From the NCBI GenBank assembly GCA_020912385.1, contig CP087209.1:2976001-3040000 (forward strand): a stretch of 64,000 nt of DNA, given 5' to 3'. Positions 1-11,206 of the stretch are shown here, piece by piece; positions within the stretch are counted from its first letter, which is position 1, and the number at the start of each line of letters is the position of its first letter. The notes beneath the pieces are model-generated. The model saw only the letters and a program-made list of their open reading frames with translations, had not been told where the DNA came from and did not search any database. A program made the translations under genes and the position numbers. This stretch comes from Neofusicoccum parvum. Taxonomy: Eukaryota; Ascomycota; Dothideomycetes; Botryosphaeriales; Botryosphaeriaceae.

Positions 1-966
1 TCCCAGAACGATGAAACATTCCTGGTGGTTGGTACTGCTAAGGATCTTGTCGTGTCACCAAGGTCATATTCGTGTGGTTACGTCCATATCTACCGTCTGC
101 TGGAGAATGGCCGCGAGCTCGAATTCATTCATAAGACAAAGACGGAGGCTCCTCCCATGGCTCTGCTGCCTTTCCAGGGTAAGATTTTGGTTGCCGTTAG
201 CGCTGACCTGCGGCTGTACGACCTTGGTCTCCGCCAGCTTTTGCGCAAGGCTCAGGCTCTTAATGTCGTGCCGAACATTCTCATTGGTCTCCAAACCCAA
301 GGCAGTCGCATTGTTTGCTCCGATGTCCAGGAGTCTGTTACATACGTTGTCTACAAGCATCTTGAGAACCGGCTGATCCCGTTCTGCGACGACAACATTC
401 ACCGGTGGACCACTTGCACAACCATGGTCGACTACGAGACAACCGCTGGTGGCGATAAGTTCGGCAACATCTGGCTTGTCCGTTGTCCACCCAAGACCTC
501 GGAGGAGGCTGATGAGGAGGGTGCTGGTCTACACCTCATCAACGAGCGGCCCTATCTTCAGGGCACACCCAACCGTCTTGACCTGCTGGCACACTTCTAC
601 ACCCAAGATATCCCTACCTCGATTCAAAAGACGGCACTTGTTGCTGGTGGTCGCGAACTCTTATTATGGAGCGGCCTGCAGGGTACTCTAGGTATCTTCA
701 TCCCCTTCGTTGGTCGCGAGGATGTAGACTTCTTCCAGAGCCTGGAGCAGCAGTTGCGCACGGAAGACCCTCCAATCGCTGGAAGGGACCATCTCGCGTT
801 CAGGAGTTATTACGTACCGGTCAAGGGCGTCATCGACGGCGATCTTTGTGAGAGGTTCCTCCGACTGCCGAGGGACAAGAAGGAGTCGATTGCGGCTGAG
901 CTGGACCGAAGCGTGAGGGAGGTGGAGAGAAAGATTGGCGACCAGAGGACGCGCTTCGCATACTAG
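1..966 (+). CDS. RSE1: Rse1 / SF3b subunit 3 (SF3b130), C-terminal part
   Basis: This is the last 321 codons of a large beta-propeller protein; the frame is open from base 1 and the 5' part lies outside the window. The sequence matches the C-terminal CPSF-A/SF3b3 region: a propeller blade with [20 protein letters not shown], then IRPKDNN-type segments such as [20 protein letters not shown] text ([18 protein letters not shown]) and the terminal helix [20 protein letters not shown] followed by [15 protein letters not shown] and a TAG stop. Rse1 is the scaffold of the SF3b complex of U2 snRNP and acts in branch-site recognition in the nucleus. No intron is seen in this part. The first codon of the annotated piece is not a start. 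DDB1 and CPSF160 belong to the same superfamily, but the ending is that of SF3b3. Confidence 0.95.
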   Translation, partial: SQNDETFLVVGTAKDLVVSPRSYSCGYVHIYRLLENGRELEFIHKTKTEAPPMALLPFQGKILVAVSADLRLYDLGLRQLLRKAQALNVVPNILIGLQTQGSRIVCSDVQESVTYVVYKHLENRLIPFCDDNIHRWTTCTTMVDYETTAGGDKFGNIWLVRCPPKTSEEADEEGAGLHLINERPYLQGTPNRLDLLAHFYTQDIPTSIQKTALVAGGRELLLWSGLQGTLGIFIPFVGREDVDFFQSLEQQLRTEDPPIAGRDHLAFRSYYVPVKGVIDGDLCERFLRLPRDKKESIAAELDRSVREVERKIGDQRTRFAY

Positions 967-2423
967 ATGGGGGCATGCGATTGGCTTGTGGGGAATCGAG
1001 TTCTTGGGCGGTTTGCCACGGGTTGGTGCTTACGGGTACGGGCTCTGCTTCTGTGATTAGTGATTATAAAGGCGGCGAAAAGTAGTGACGATTTCTGACC
1101 GTGCATAGGGCATGGCATAGTTCGAGCAAAAACCACTCGACGATCATACTGAGTGCTTATTTATGTGTTACTGTGGGATGCCAGTCTCACCACAACGAGG
1201 CAGACACTCATATGAAGATAAGTTCCAGCGGCCGGTCAAACAATAGCATTTGTATCACAGTGATATTGCCTCTTCTCAGCCCCATGACGCGATTACGCAC
1301 GCCTTTTCCGTTTGCCTTGTTGGTGTCCAACGAATCGGAGCCTTAGGCGCGAGATCCCAAGAACTCTGACCTACCACACCCCAAGCCACACAGCCGCAGC
1401 GACTCATCTCAGCCCCCACACCCGAACGCCTTCTACCCCAGCTCGTGACCGGCATGCTCCTTCAGCTCCCCTCACTCGTCAATCTTTCATCCATCACCTC
1501 CGCCTCTCCTGCAACAGGCCAGCGCGGCGACTTTGCTGAGAATCGACAATGCTAAATTCCCACTAATGCCAGGAAAGCGGGGGTGAGCTGAAGTGAAGAC
1601 AGAGATTGATCGGCAAGTATTTCAGCCCCCGAGCAATGCCACCGTACTCAGCAATCACGCCTCTCTTCATCCCTTCCATCCCAAGTACCAAATCCCAAGA
1701 TCTACTCGGGTAATCCATATGCCCGTTTGCAGGATCGGTCACGCACCTGAAGCGGCCTCCAGGGCTGAGCTTACCCGCCATGTTCCTTCGTGCCCACGCG
1801 AGGTGCGCGCGCGCGCGTGCTGCGGCCCTACACTAAGCCTCGCTGAGGGGAAGGCAATAGCGCGTTAGCCTGTCCAGGGAGGATTTACGTTCCCATCTTC
1901 CTCCCTGTGAGTGGTTGCGGCCACCATCCAGGTTCCAGGCGAACGGGACGGGCTGCGGTAGCGTTTGCCCTTATTTGCTTGACGGCGCGCGCGGCCCTTG
2001 CCCCTCAGCAAGGCTGGTTGCGAGGCTTTGTTGGATGGGCCTTGTTGTCCTTGCCCTGTTCCGGTCACTTGCCTTGCCAAGATAGGGAGGCTTGGGGACT
2101 GTTGCACCTCAGCTCGGCTTGGCGGAGGGTTCCGATGAGGGCGGGTGGCTTCGCGGTGGCTGTTGGATAAGGTATAAGGCCAGGCGTTGTCTGCGCTTGT
2201 CTGCCCGCTATCTCTTTCGTAGGTGCTGTGCTGGTTTGCTCTTTCTTTGTTGGAGAGGGACAGCGCTGCCTGCTTGTTCGGCTTCAGACCCTGGTTTTAG
2301 CGAGGAACGCTACTGCCTCACGACCTTCTCAAGACTCGGAGAATTACTGCGACTCGGTTTTGCGAGGCCTGGAAGAATATCCCACTTTATTTCTTGCTCA
2401 AGAGGCGTCGAAACGAGACCAAG
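967..2423. other. Intergenic region, 1.46 kb
   Basis: Holds the 3' flank of RSE1 and the 5' flank of the DUF2235 gene. It contains a short CG-alternating run near 1804-1817 and a pyrimidine-rich stretch, but no convincing coding region. Short open frames on both strands show no protein-like composition. Confidence 0.6.
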
Positions 2424-4632
2424 ATGGTCGGGCAAACACACGAAGAGAGGCGTCCGAAGAAGCTGATTGTGTGCTGTGACGGTGAGTACAGTCTGTGCAC
2501 TACCTTCACAGTCTCATCCCTGCCTGGATGGATTCCTGAGGTCCTGAAGTCTTTATATCGGAGTTGTTTCATCTGATTCCTATTTACGTCTTCGGGGGCA
2601 TCCTAGAATGTTTCGGTGGAATACCGCGTATCCCGCATCGCAAACTTCACTTCCCATTCCAGCGCTTTCACCTGGGGATAACAATCCTGCTTTTTTCCGC
2701 TTCACTCTGGCTGAAGATCGTTCTGACACGTTGCAGGCACTTGGATTGTAAGCGTCAATCCCCGGGTCTCCCATCAACGGCCAACTAAACCATAATCCAG
2801 GACAGCGGCAATGGCCAACTGGAGAACACCGGCAGCCATTTCAACCCCAAGTGGGAGGTACAGGAGCCATCAAACGTGACGCGTATCGGTCGTGCTCTCC
2901 AGTGTGAGGATTCCGATGGCCACCCCCAGATCGTCTTCTACCAAGCTGGCGTGGGTACAGGCCCCAGCCTTACCCAGAGAGTCATCGGCGGCGGCACTGG
3001 ATCCGGCCTCACCGAAAACGTACGCGAGGCTTACTGCTTCCTTGCTAACAACTACTCGCCTGGTGACTTAATTTACCTAACCGGTTTCTCGAGGGGTGCG
3101 TTCACTGCTCGGAGCATCGCTGCGCTGCTTGATGGAGTGGGGCTGTTGACCAAACATGCCATGAAGCACTTCTACTGGGTGTTCGCGGACTTTGAGAACG
3201 CAGGTAATCTGCGATACGAAGCTCAGATTAAGAACGACGTCCACGATTTTAAGATGTTCCTGCAAAAAGACATGACTGAGGACTATGTGAAGAGGAGGGC
3301 GGCCTACTTGGACGCATACAGGGAGCAACTAAAGAGCCATAAGTTCACTCAAGAAGTGGATATCAAGGCAATCGGTGTCTGGGACACAGTTGGTAAGTCT
3401 TCTTCGCACCACATTGGGTCGCCAAAGAGATGGACCGCTTCAACCAAATTGAACTTCGTTGATAGGGAGTTGAAGCATCCATCCGGATACAAAAGTGCTT
3501 TGATTTGATTACCAAAGCTATCTGGATGAATGCTTCAACTACCTACGCAGTTTCTGTGCTTCCTTCATGCATTCTGGTGGCTGAAGCACCATTGCCTGTG
3601 TGGCCAATTCTTGTTACCCACGTCAAGACTCTCTGCGCCCGTTCTCACGGCTGATATTCACTGTTAGGCGCCCTCGGTGCTCCGACACCCGTACTATTCC
3701 AACGCTTCGGCGTACCTGCCTTCCTAAATCCCATGAACTGGCAACACCCCTACCGCTTCATCGACACCTCTATCAGCAACCGCGTCGAAAATGCCTTTCA
3801 AGCGCTCGCCCTCGACGAACGCCGCTCCAGCTTCACTCCCACCATCTGGGAACGTCCTAAAGACTGCAATACCAACCTCAAGCAAGTTTGGTTCCCCGGA
3901 ACGCACAGCAACGTCGGTGGCAGCTACGATGACACCGGCCTTGCCGACATTAGCCTGGCGTGGATGATGAGTGAGCTTGAGAAGTGCGGGCTCCGCTTCT
4001 TCGACGATTACCTCCACGAAGCATGGCTCGACAACGGCAAGGAGTACCCCGCCAAAGCCACCAAGAAAGTTCACCACCATGGGCCGGCGGTACTTGACCT
4101 CTCTCTCCCACGACTCACCGGGAAACATCACCATGGCCATCACCACGAGAGTTATGCTAGCGCCCCGTCATTACAGGAGCTGGGAGCTGACCATGACGAG
4201 CCTCATTGGGCGCTGACCCGGCTGTACAATTCGGCCACGGGCATCACCGCGTGGGGCGGTGTTTCTAACCGCACGCCCGGGACGTACCATCGCGTTGAAT
4301 ACGAGACCGGCAACGCGACGAACCATCCTCTGAAGGATACGCAGGAGTTCGTGCATGCGAGCGTGCGAATAAGACTGCAGGCACACGGCACTGCGTACGA
4401 TAGCCTCGGCGTCTACAGCGGCCAAGCGTTGACGGCGAACGGGTGGGAGATCGAGCTGGGAGAAGGAGAGGCGTGGCAGTGGGTGAAGAGAGGGGAGAAA
4501 AAGGTGTTGCAGGAGGATAGGTTGGGGAGGTTTGAAGTTATGCTGCTGAGGGAGGATCCGGACATGGCTGAGTGGGTGTTGGACAAGGGGCCTTTAAGGG
4601 CAGATTCAGTGATTAAAGTGGATGATGAATAG
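2424..4632 (+). CDS. DUF2235 (Tle1-like) alpha/beta-hydrolase
   Basis: I read four exons: 2424-2481, 2737-2747, 2801-3392 and 3668-4632 (541 aa); all phases agree. The N-terminal KKLIVCCDGTWIDSGNGQ is the DUF2235 signature. It is assembled across an 11-bp exon whose GCACTTGG supplies the G-T-W. The nucleophile elbow GFSRGAFTARSIAALL is in exon 3, and GVWDTVGALGAPTP plus WFPGTHSNVGG follow in exon 4, giving the usual Ser/Asp/His hydrolase order. The family is an alpha/beta-hydrolase related to bacterial type VI phospholipase effectors; fungal members are abundant and mostly uncharacterised. No signal peptide is seen, so a cytosolic enzyme is likely. A His-rich patch (KHHHGHHHE) lies mid-protein. 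Intron 3 carries a 73-bp inverted-repeat element. Substrate unknown. Confidence 0.88.
3468..3540. repeat. 73-bp inverted-repeat element, copy 1
   Basis: Arms 3468-3489 and 3519-3540 (22 bp each, beginning AGTTGAAGCATCCATCCGGA) pair with only two mismatches around a 29-bp loop. It lies wholly inside intron 3 of the DUF2235 gene. The same architecture recurs at 39790-39862, 41690-41762 and 47243-47315. It looks like a tiny MITE or a structural hairpin element; no encoded protein. Confidence 0.75.
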
Positions 4633-4951
4633 TGATAGATGGTGGTTGAGGGATTGGTGTTGTCTGATGGTGGAGTCTGACGTCTCTTACTCAGTAGCTT
4701 CTCTGTATTGTTTAGCGTTCATTCATAATGTTTGCAGGAGTTGCTCTTTGCGTATGGTGTTTGGTCACGGTAGTCGAGGATACATCTAATCAACAATTGT
4801 TCATTGTTTGTACATGTTTCATATTCACATAGATGCGTGCTCCGACCCGATGCCCACACACAAATGCATGTATGCACAAAGCCCAAGTGCTTTTTTTCAA
4901 ACACTATCCCAGAGCAAAACAGAAAACGACCGACGACCAACACCCCCTCGC
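4633..4951. other. Convergent 3' intergenic region
   Basis: Lies between the stop codons of the DUF2235 gene (plus) and the permease (minus). It is AT-richer than its neighbours and probably holds both 3' UTRs; no gene is seen. Confidence 0.6.
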
Positions 4952-6614
4952 TCAAGCCTCCACGACATGTTTCGAATCGCCCGACTCGACGACCTCGTCC
5001 TCGCCCTTCGTTCTCCCCGGCTGGGAGTCCACCTTGGCGGCCTCCAGCACCTCGAGCCCCTCGTCGATCTTGGGGCCGCGGTAGTTCTTGCGGCCGTCGA
5101 AGATCCAGGTGATCATGCTTATTATGATGACAATAGCAAAGACCACGACGCAGTAGTTCATGTTGCTCCCCGTCACGGGAAGCTCGGGCGGGAAGACAAA
5201 GAGGACGGTGGTGACGATTACGTAGGCGACGCCGAGCTGTGGGAGAGAAGTCAGTACATTAAATTGTTTCTTATTTCTTTTTTCGTTGGGAGGCGATGGA
5301 ACTTACCAGGTTGGCGAACCAGGCGAACGGCTCGGGCAGGGTGAAGCTGCGGGGCGGCAGCATCTTGCGGCCGCGGAGGCAATTGATGGCGACGGGCATG
5401 CCGTAGGAGACGCCGAGGGCGACGACGGAGGCGGCGGTGATGGCGTTGAAGGCGCTGCTGGACCCCAGGAAGATGCAGCCGAAGATGATGACCCAGGCGG
5501 TGGTGAAGATGAGGGCGTTGAGCGGGATGTCGAGGCCGTGGTGCACCTTGGCGAGGTGGCGGGACATGGGGAGGCCGCCGTCGCGGGCGAAGGCGTAGAC
5601 CATGCGCGACGAGGTGGTCATGATGGAGGTGGTGGCGAAGAGCATGCAGACGAGGGGGAAGATGAGGAGGCAGATGGCGCCGGCGTGGGAGTTGGTGGCG
5701 TTGAAGAGGATCTGCAGGAGAGGGCCGGCGGACGAGGAGATGACATCGTCGATGTTGCCGGCGACGAAGAGGAGGCTGACGAGGAAGACGAAGCCGGTGA
5801 AGGTGCCGATGGCCACGCAGTAGATCATGATCTTGGGGCCCTGAACGGAGGCGTCGGGGATCTCCTCGATCATGTGAGCGACGGCGTCGTAGCCAGTGAG
5901 ACCGAGGCCACCCTGGAGGAGGCCAAGCAGCCAGGCGATGCCATCAGGCCAGCCGGTCTCGTTGATGAAGCTGCGGAAGACAAAGTCGCCGGAAGAGTAG
6001 TTGGGAGAGGCACATGCCAGGATGGTGATGCAGATGATGGCAAAGCCGGCGATGGACCACGAGATGGCAGCCTTGTTGACGTACGGCAGGGCCGAGTTGG
6101 CAAAGGCGTTGAGGATGAAGGCGAGGATGTTGTAGCCAATGTAGATGAGGAACTGATGCCAGGCCTCAGGCTCGTAGCTGGGGTTCTCGAGCGAGATGAC
6201 ACCAACAACGAGCTGGCTGCCCAGCAGACCACCAGTGCAGACCAGGGCAATCCAGCCGAAGGTGTTGATCCAGCCGGTGGCCCAGCTCAGAGCAGGCACC
6301 CACGCCTTCCAGCTGATGACGGCCACCCAGTGGTACTGGCCTCCGGCGGTCGGGTAGGCGGACAGGAACTCGGCCAGCGAGGCGGCCAGGCAGAGGTTGC
6401 ACACGCCGGCGGTGATCAGGCCCCAGACCACGCTGGTCGGACCTCCAGACGGCAGGGCCAGGGACAGCGAGGCGGAGAGGGCGGTCCAGGAATTGAGAAT
6501 GGCAAAGGCCAGGCCCAGCATGGACAGGAAGGAGAACTGGCGCTTGAGCTCGCCCTTGTGGCCCAGGGCCTCGAGCTGCAGCTCGTCGGCGGTGAGGTCT
6601 GCGGAAGTCGCCAT
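4952..6614 (-). CDS. APC-family amino-acid/GABA/choline permease
   Basis: Two exons, 6614-5307 and 5236-4952, are separated by a 70-bp intron (GTAAGT...CACAG); product 530 aa. The start is the ATG at 6614 (MATSADLTADELQLEALGHK), because the frame farther upstream has no ATG. The protein is a 12-segment APC transporter: the first helix FSFLSMLGLAFAILNSWTAL and the conserved PSGGPTSVVWG, AYPTAGGQYHWVA and GLTGYDAVAHMIEEIP motifs place it in the fungal Hnm1/Uga4 group (choline, GABA or other amines). The C-terminal tail after the last helix is charged (RKNYRGPKIDEGLE). It should import a small amine or amino acid across the plasma membrane; the substrate cannot be decided. It is transcribed divergently from the phytase. 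Confidence 0.93.
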
Positions 6615-7593
6615 GCTGGAGGGCGCAGGGTCGGACGGGAGGAGATTGGGGTGCTGGGAGGAAAGCGTGCTCGCAGCAGAAGAGGGTGGCAAGTAAATAC
6701 CTGCAGCGTAGAGGCGTATTACGAGTCGCCGGCGCTGATAGGCCCCCGCGTTCGGCGGTATGGGCGCTGTTTGTGCCTGGAGCTAGCGGATTTCTATCTG
6801 GGACTTAGTGATGAAATTAGAAAGCTGTTACCAAACCCTTACGGCAGCCCTGTGCCCGCAGCCAATCACGCCGCAATGGGCTCCGCAGAGTTGCCGCTTC
6901 CAGCAACGCGGCTCTGGCGCGCCGGACAGACGCGAGCCTGCGGACGCGGTCGAGTGCGGAGAGCAGCGCACGGGATGCTGCGAGCCCGTCTGGGGATGCG
7001 CGAGTCTGGGGGGCGCGCGCAGGCTGGCCATCAGCTGAGACCGGGTGCGCGCAGGCTCGCAAGGGCGCTGCGCTTGCGGGAGCTTCGGCGCAATTGGGCT
7101 CTTAGCTGCCGTCATGATCGCCGGGCTAGCTCGACGTGACGCCGGGCCTTGACGGCCGCATGCGCACATCGCCAGGCCCCGTGGGATGCGCCCCTGGCCG
7201 GCGTGGTAGGGCTGCATTTGAGTTATCAGCCCGTTGCACGCGCGGTGCCGCCGAGGCCCTGCGCGGGGTGCGGTCAAGCGGTCACGTAAGGCGCTGACAG
7301 CTGTGCTACACGTCGGGGACGGCGGGCGGCCGCGGCTGGGCGCAAAGCTTGTGCGTGCGCCTCGCCGCCTTAACTGCGCCTGCGACGACTTCGCCGAGAC
7401 GCGTCCAAGCGGCACGTGCTGCCGTCCTCGGCGCGCTGCGCTGGAGCCCTCGCCGTCGCAGCTGCGCAACCGCACCTCACCTCTGCATCCCGATCAACGC
7501 TGGCCGTTGAGCATCCTCGGCCGCCTGCGACCGCCCGCGCCCTGCCGCCCGCCCGCATCCGTCTCCCGCAGCGGTGCCGCCGGCGTGTTTCCA
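6615..7593. other. Divergent promoter region of permease and phytase
   Basis: About 0.98 kb between two divergent start codons. It is GC-rich with many GCGC runs; open frames on both strands in this stretch look like GC-driven artefacts. It presumably carries both promoters and 5' UTRs; no specific operator was recognised. Confidence 0.55.
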
Positions 7594-9455
7594 ATGGTTG
7601 CTGCCAAGGAACCGCCCCTGAAGTACGTCACCGCCATGGAGGAGCAGGTCGAGCTGCTGGGCTCGCGACGCAGCAGCTGGGACGGCGACGAGAGGTACCC
7701 CGACGGAGGTGAGTTTTCTGCTCGGCAAGCTGGACGCCACGGCGACTCGAGCGCCGCATTGCGTGCCGGTCCTGGCCCAATCGCCTCGACCCGCCCGGCA
7801 CGTGCAATTAATCACTGCCTAAATCGGAGCTGCTCGACCAACACCTGCCCTTCCCAGGTAGCTCCGCCCGCCGTCCAAACACCGTGTTTCACCCGTTTCG
7901 TCTGTTTCGCCATGCGAGTGCCGTTATACACCGCGCTATATATTGGGCCGCCCCCTCCCTGGAGCACCGTCCTCTCGCGCGCCGCTCCCCTCCCTCCGCG
8001 CATTGTGCAGTCATGATGCTCGCGACGCTCGTTCTCGTTCTGGCGTAAGTCCGACGCTCCAAGTCCCGCACGCGAATACTGAGCCCGCCCTGCAGCGTGT
8101 CCACGTGGGCAAATGCCGCCACAAACACGACTGGCAACTCGACCTCGTGCGACTCCGTTCTCCACGGCTTCCAGTGCTCGCCCGAGATCTCTCACTTCTG
8201 GGGGCAGTACTCGCCCTACTTCGAGGTCCCGTCGGACATCTCGGCCGACATCCCGCCGCAGTGCAAGCTGACCTTCGCTCAAATCCTGTCGCGCCATGGC
8301 GCCCGTGACCCCACTGCCAGCAAGACTGCCGCGTACAATGCCACTATCCAGAAGATCCAGGAGAACTCGTGGTCCTTTGAGGGCAACGCCGCCTTCCTGC
8401 AGGATGTCGAGTACACTCTTGGCGCCGACGAGCTCACCACCTTCGGCCAGCAGGAGCTGTACAACTCAGGCGTCAAGTTCTACCAGAGATACGCCGCCCT
8501 TGCCCGCACCAAGCACATGTTCGTCCGTGCTTCCGGCGAGTCTCGCGTTATCGAGAGCGCCAACTTCTTCACCGACGGCTTCCACAAGGCCATGCAGGAC
8601 GACAGGTCGAACCTCACCGGGGACTATCCGTACAACATGCTCATCATCAGCGAGGACGAGACATCGAACAACACCATGAGCCATGCCATCTGCACCAATT
8701 TCGAGAACGAGGATGACGATGTCATCGATGCCCGTGGCCAAGGCCCATGGAACGAGATCTGGCTGCCTCCCATCTCCAACCGGATCAACGACCAGCTGCC
8801 TGGCGTCAACCTGTCCCAGACTGAAGTCACCTACCTCATGGATCTCTGCCCCTTCTTTACCGTGGCTGATCCGGAGGGCAAGCTGTCTGACTTCTGCGGC
8901 CTGTTCTTTGAGGACGAGTTCAAGCAGTACGACTACTACCAGTCCCTGGGCAAGTACTACCACTACGGTGCTGGCGATCCTCTTGGCCCTACCCAAGGCG
9001 TAGGCTACGCCAACGAGCTCATCGCGCGTCTGACCAACACGCCTGTTGAGGACCACACGTCTACAAACGACACCCTCGATTCCGACCCCACGACCTTCCC
9101 AATTGGTCCGGATCACATTCTATTCGCCGATTTCTCCCACGACAACGACATGACAGCCATCTTCTTTGCACTCGGCCTGTACAATGACACCGAGCCTCTC
9201 AACAACACCCAGCTGCAGTCTGCCGAAGAGAGTGGTGGCTGGAGCACTTCATGGACCGTGCCGTTTGCTTCGAGGCTGTACGTGGAGAAGCTAGCCTGCA
9301 CCGGTGAGACGGATGAGTACGTGAGGTTCATCGTTAACGACCGGGTTATTCCGCTCAGCTGCGCCGATTCGGATGGCAAATGCAAGCTTGACGCGTTCAT
9401 CGATACCCTGTCATTCGCAAAGTCAGGCGGAAACTGGTCGGCCTGCTTTGACTAG
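7594..9455 (+). CDS. Histidine-acid phosphatase, 3-phytase (PhyA) type
   Basis: The catalytic part (8096-9455) carries the histidine-phosphatase signature SRHGARDPT, the distal SHDNDM His-Asp pair, and the phytase pattern CDSVLHGFQC...WGQYSPYF with many N-glycosylation sites. It releases phosphate from phytate outside the cell or at its surface. A 32-nt exon 8013-8044 (MMLATLVLVLA) spliced to 8096 gives a signal peptide or anchor. Upstream, 7594-7708 encodes MVAAKEPPLKYVTAMEEQ and ends in a strong GTGAGT donor. It joins in phase either to 8011 (302-bp intron; 502 aa, preferred) or to 7858 (adds about 50 residues). That would make a type II membrane-anchored form with a cytosolic tail. The conservative alternative is a secreted protein starting at 8013. 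The core is certain; the N-terminus is not. Confidence 0.85.
7937..7944 (+). promoter_or_regulatory. TATA-like element (TATATATT) before the phytase ATG
   Basis: TATATATT about 70 bp upstream of the ATG at 8013, followed by pyrimidine-rich sequence. It fits a core promoter for the short secreted phytase form, and conflicts with the model in which 7858-8044 is coding. Confidence 0.4.
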
Positions 9456-10066
9456 CAGGGCCGCATGTGCTTCGGAGAAGATAAAAGTTTAATCCTATAA
9501 TCTGATTGCCTTTTGTTCTCTATCTTCTGTCTTCTTGAAAAAGCAACGGGCCGGTTAAAGTGGAAGTAGTACGCACGCTAACAGTGCCTGGTCAGGCCAT
9601 GTCCGCTGCCAGCGCATCCTTTTTACTGGCCTAGATTCGCGATCGCCAAGGTCTGACATGATACTTCGTCGTAGCGGCTGACGAATCCACAAACTCTTTT
9701 TCCCGAGCAAATTAGCCAATCAACTGGCAAACTCTCTACGAAGGCATAGATAGATGCTAATGATCGCTAAGCGCGTTAGTCCACAGCGATGTAACGGAAA
9801 GCGCAGCACATTTCTGTTTCCGGTAAAGACGGATATCTGGCCCCCACAAGATACCCACATCGAGCCTCTTTCTCACATCAGCCATACGATACATGTGTGT
9901 TTGCATGAAGTTCTACATGGGTTTCACGTACTAAAGTTTAGCTAAGGACGGGAGGGTCAACAGCTAATGGTCCACATAAAGCCAGAGGAGCAGCCACTCA
10001 ACACCGTCTAACCAGACGGTGAACCTCACTCACCTTGTAAATTAGAACCAAACGCAACCATCCACC
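9456..10066. other. Intergenic region between phytase and SDR gene
   Basis: Phytase 3' flank and SDR promoter. The sequence before the ATG at 10067 (CAACCATCCACCATG) is a good fungal start context. No gene is seen. Confidence 0.55.
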
Positions 10067-11206
10067 ATGTCCAAAGGCACTCTCCTCATCACCGGAGCCT
10101 CAGGCTACCTCGGCTTCGCCATCCTCCTCAGCGCCCTCCGTGAAGGCTACACGCCGCACATCGTCGTCCGCAGCGCCGCCAAGCTCGACTTCGTCAAGAA
10201 CGCCCCAGACCTGGTTGCCCTCCCCAATGCCTCCACCTGCAAGTACTTCATCGTGCCCGACCTCACCGCCCCCGGCTCGCTGGACGAAGCCACGGCAGGC
10301 TGCGACTACGTCATCCACGGCGCCTCCCCGCTCCCCTGGCAGCTCTGCGAGCCCGAGCTCCAGCACGCCCGGCTCGTCGTCCCGGCCGTCGCCTGCACGC
10401 TCTCGGCGCTCGAGTCGGCGCGGCGCTCCAAGACGGTCAAGCGCGTCGTCTGCATCTCGTCGATGGCGGCCTTCACGCCGCCGGAGCTGATGGGCCCGCT
10501 GATCCCGGACTCGCCGGTGCACATCTCGGAAGACCGCATCCCGCCGGAGGCGTCGCCGCCGTTCGCGGACGTGGTGACGGCGTACTGCGCCAGCAAGAAC
10601 GCGGCGCTGCGGCGCAGCATCGAGTGGATGGCGGAGCGGGGGGGAGCCGTGGGCGCGGGCTTCGACCTGGTGGCGCTGGCGCCGGTGTACGTGGCGGGGC
10701 GGCACCCGCTGGCGACCAGCACGCGCGACCTGTGGGACAGCAGCAACTCGCTGTTCCTGCGGCTGCTGGCGGGCAAGACGGCGGGCTGGACCGAGGGCGT
10801 CGACGCGCCCGAGGTCGCCGGCGGCGTCCACGTCGACGACGTCGTCGAGCTGCACCTGCGCGCCCTCGACCGCGAGCGCGTGCCCACGCCGCCCGCCACC
10901 GGCGTCGAGCTGTGCACCGTCGCCGTGCAGATGGAGTGGAAGGACGTGGCCGCCGCCGCGAAGAGGCTGTTCCCGAAGGAGGTGGAGAAGGGCCTGCTGC
11001 CGTGCTCGGTGGTGGGCTCGAAGACCGAGGTGCGCTTCGACAGCGGGAAGGTCGAGAGGCTGTTCGGCGTCAAGCTGAGGGGTTTGGACGAGATGCTGGA
11101 GAGCCTGGTGCCGCAGTATCTGGAGCTGCTGGAGAAGGAGGGAAAGGAGGGGGAGGGGGCGCCGGGGTGGATGAAGGATGGGAAGGTGGGCGGTGGTGCT
11201 ATGTGA
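10067..11206 (+). CDS. Extended SDR / NAD(P)-dependent epimerase-reductase
   Basis: A single exon of 379 aa. The N-terminal Rossmann fold shows LLITGASGYLGFAIL (TGxxGxxG nucleotide-binding motif), the ISSMAA segment with the active-site Ser, and YCASK as the catalytic YxxxK (roughly residue 175). This places it with extended SDRs of the dihydroflavonol-4-reductase / 3-beta-HSD / carbonyl-reductase type. It is expected to reduce or oxidise a keto/hydroxyl substrate with NAD(P)H in the cytosol. The last 20 residues are Gly/Glu/Lys-rich (EGEGAPGWMKDGKVGGG) and look dispensable. The gene is strongly GC3-biased, unlike the flanking AT-richer DNA. Substrate unknown. Confidence 0.9.
   Translation: MSKGTLLITGASGYLGFAILLSALREGYTPHIVVRSAAKLDFVKNAPDLVALPNASTCKYFIVPDLTAPGSLDEATAGCDYVIHGASPLPWQLCEPELQHARLVVPAVACTLSALESARRSKTVKRVVCISSMAAFTPPELMGPLIPDSPVHISEDRIPPEASPPFADVVTAYCASKNAALRRSIEWMAERGGAVGAGFDLVALAPVYVAGRHPLATSTRDLWDSSNSLFLRLLAGKTAGWTEGVDAPEVAGGVHVDDVVELHLRALDRERVPTPPATGVELCTVAVQMEWKDVAAAAKRLFPKEVEKGLLPCSVVGSKTEVRFDSGKVERLFGVKLRGLDEMLESLVPQYLELLEKEGKEGEGAPGWMKDGKVGGGAM

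Noticed and set aside
5286..7139. 617-codon plus-strand open frame
   Set aside because: It is antisense to the permease; its Gly/Glu/Asp/Val-rich composition is the mirror of GC-rich codons in the real minus-strand gene, and it has no motif.
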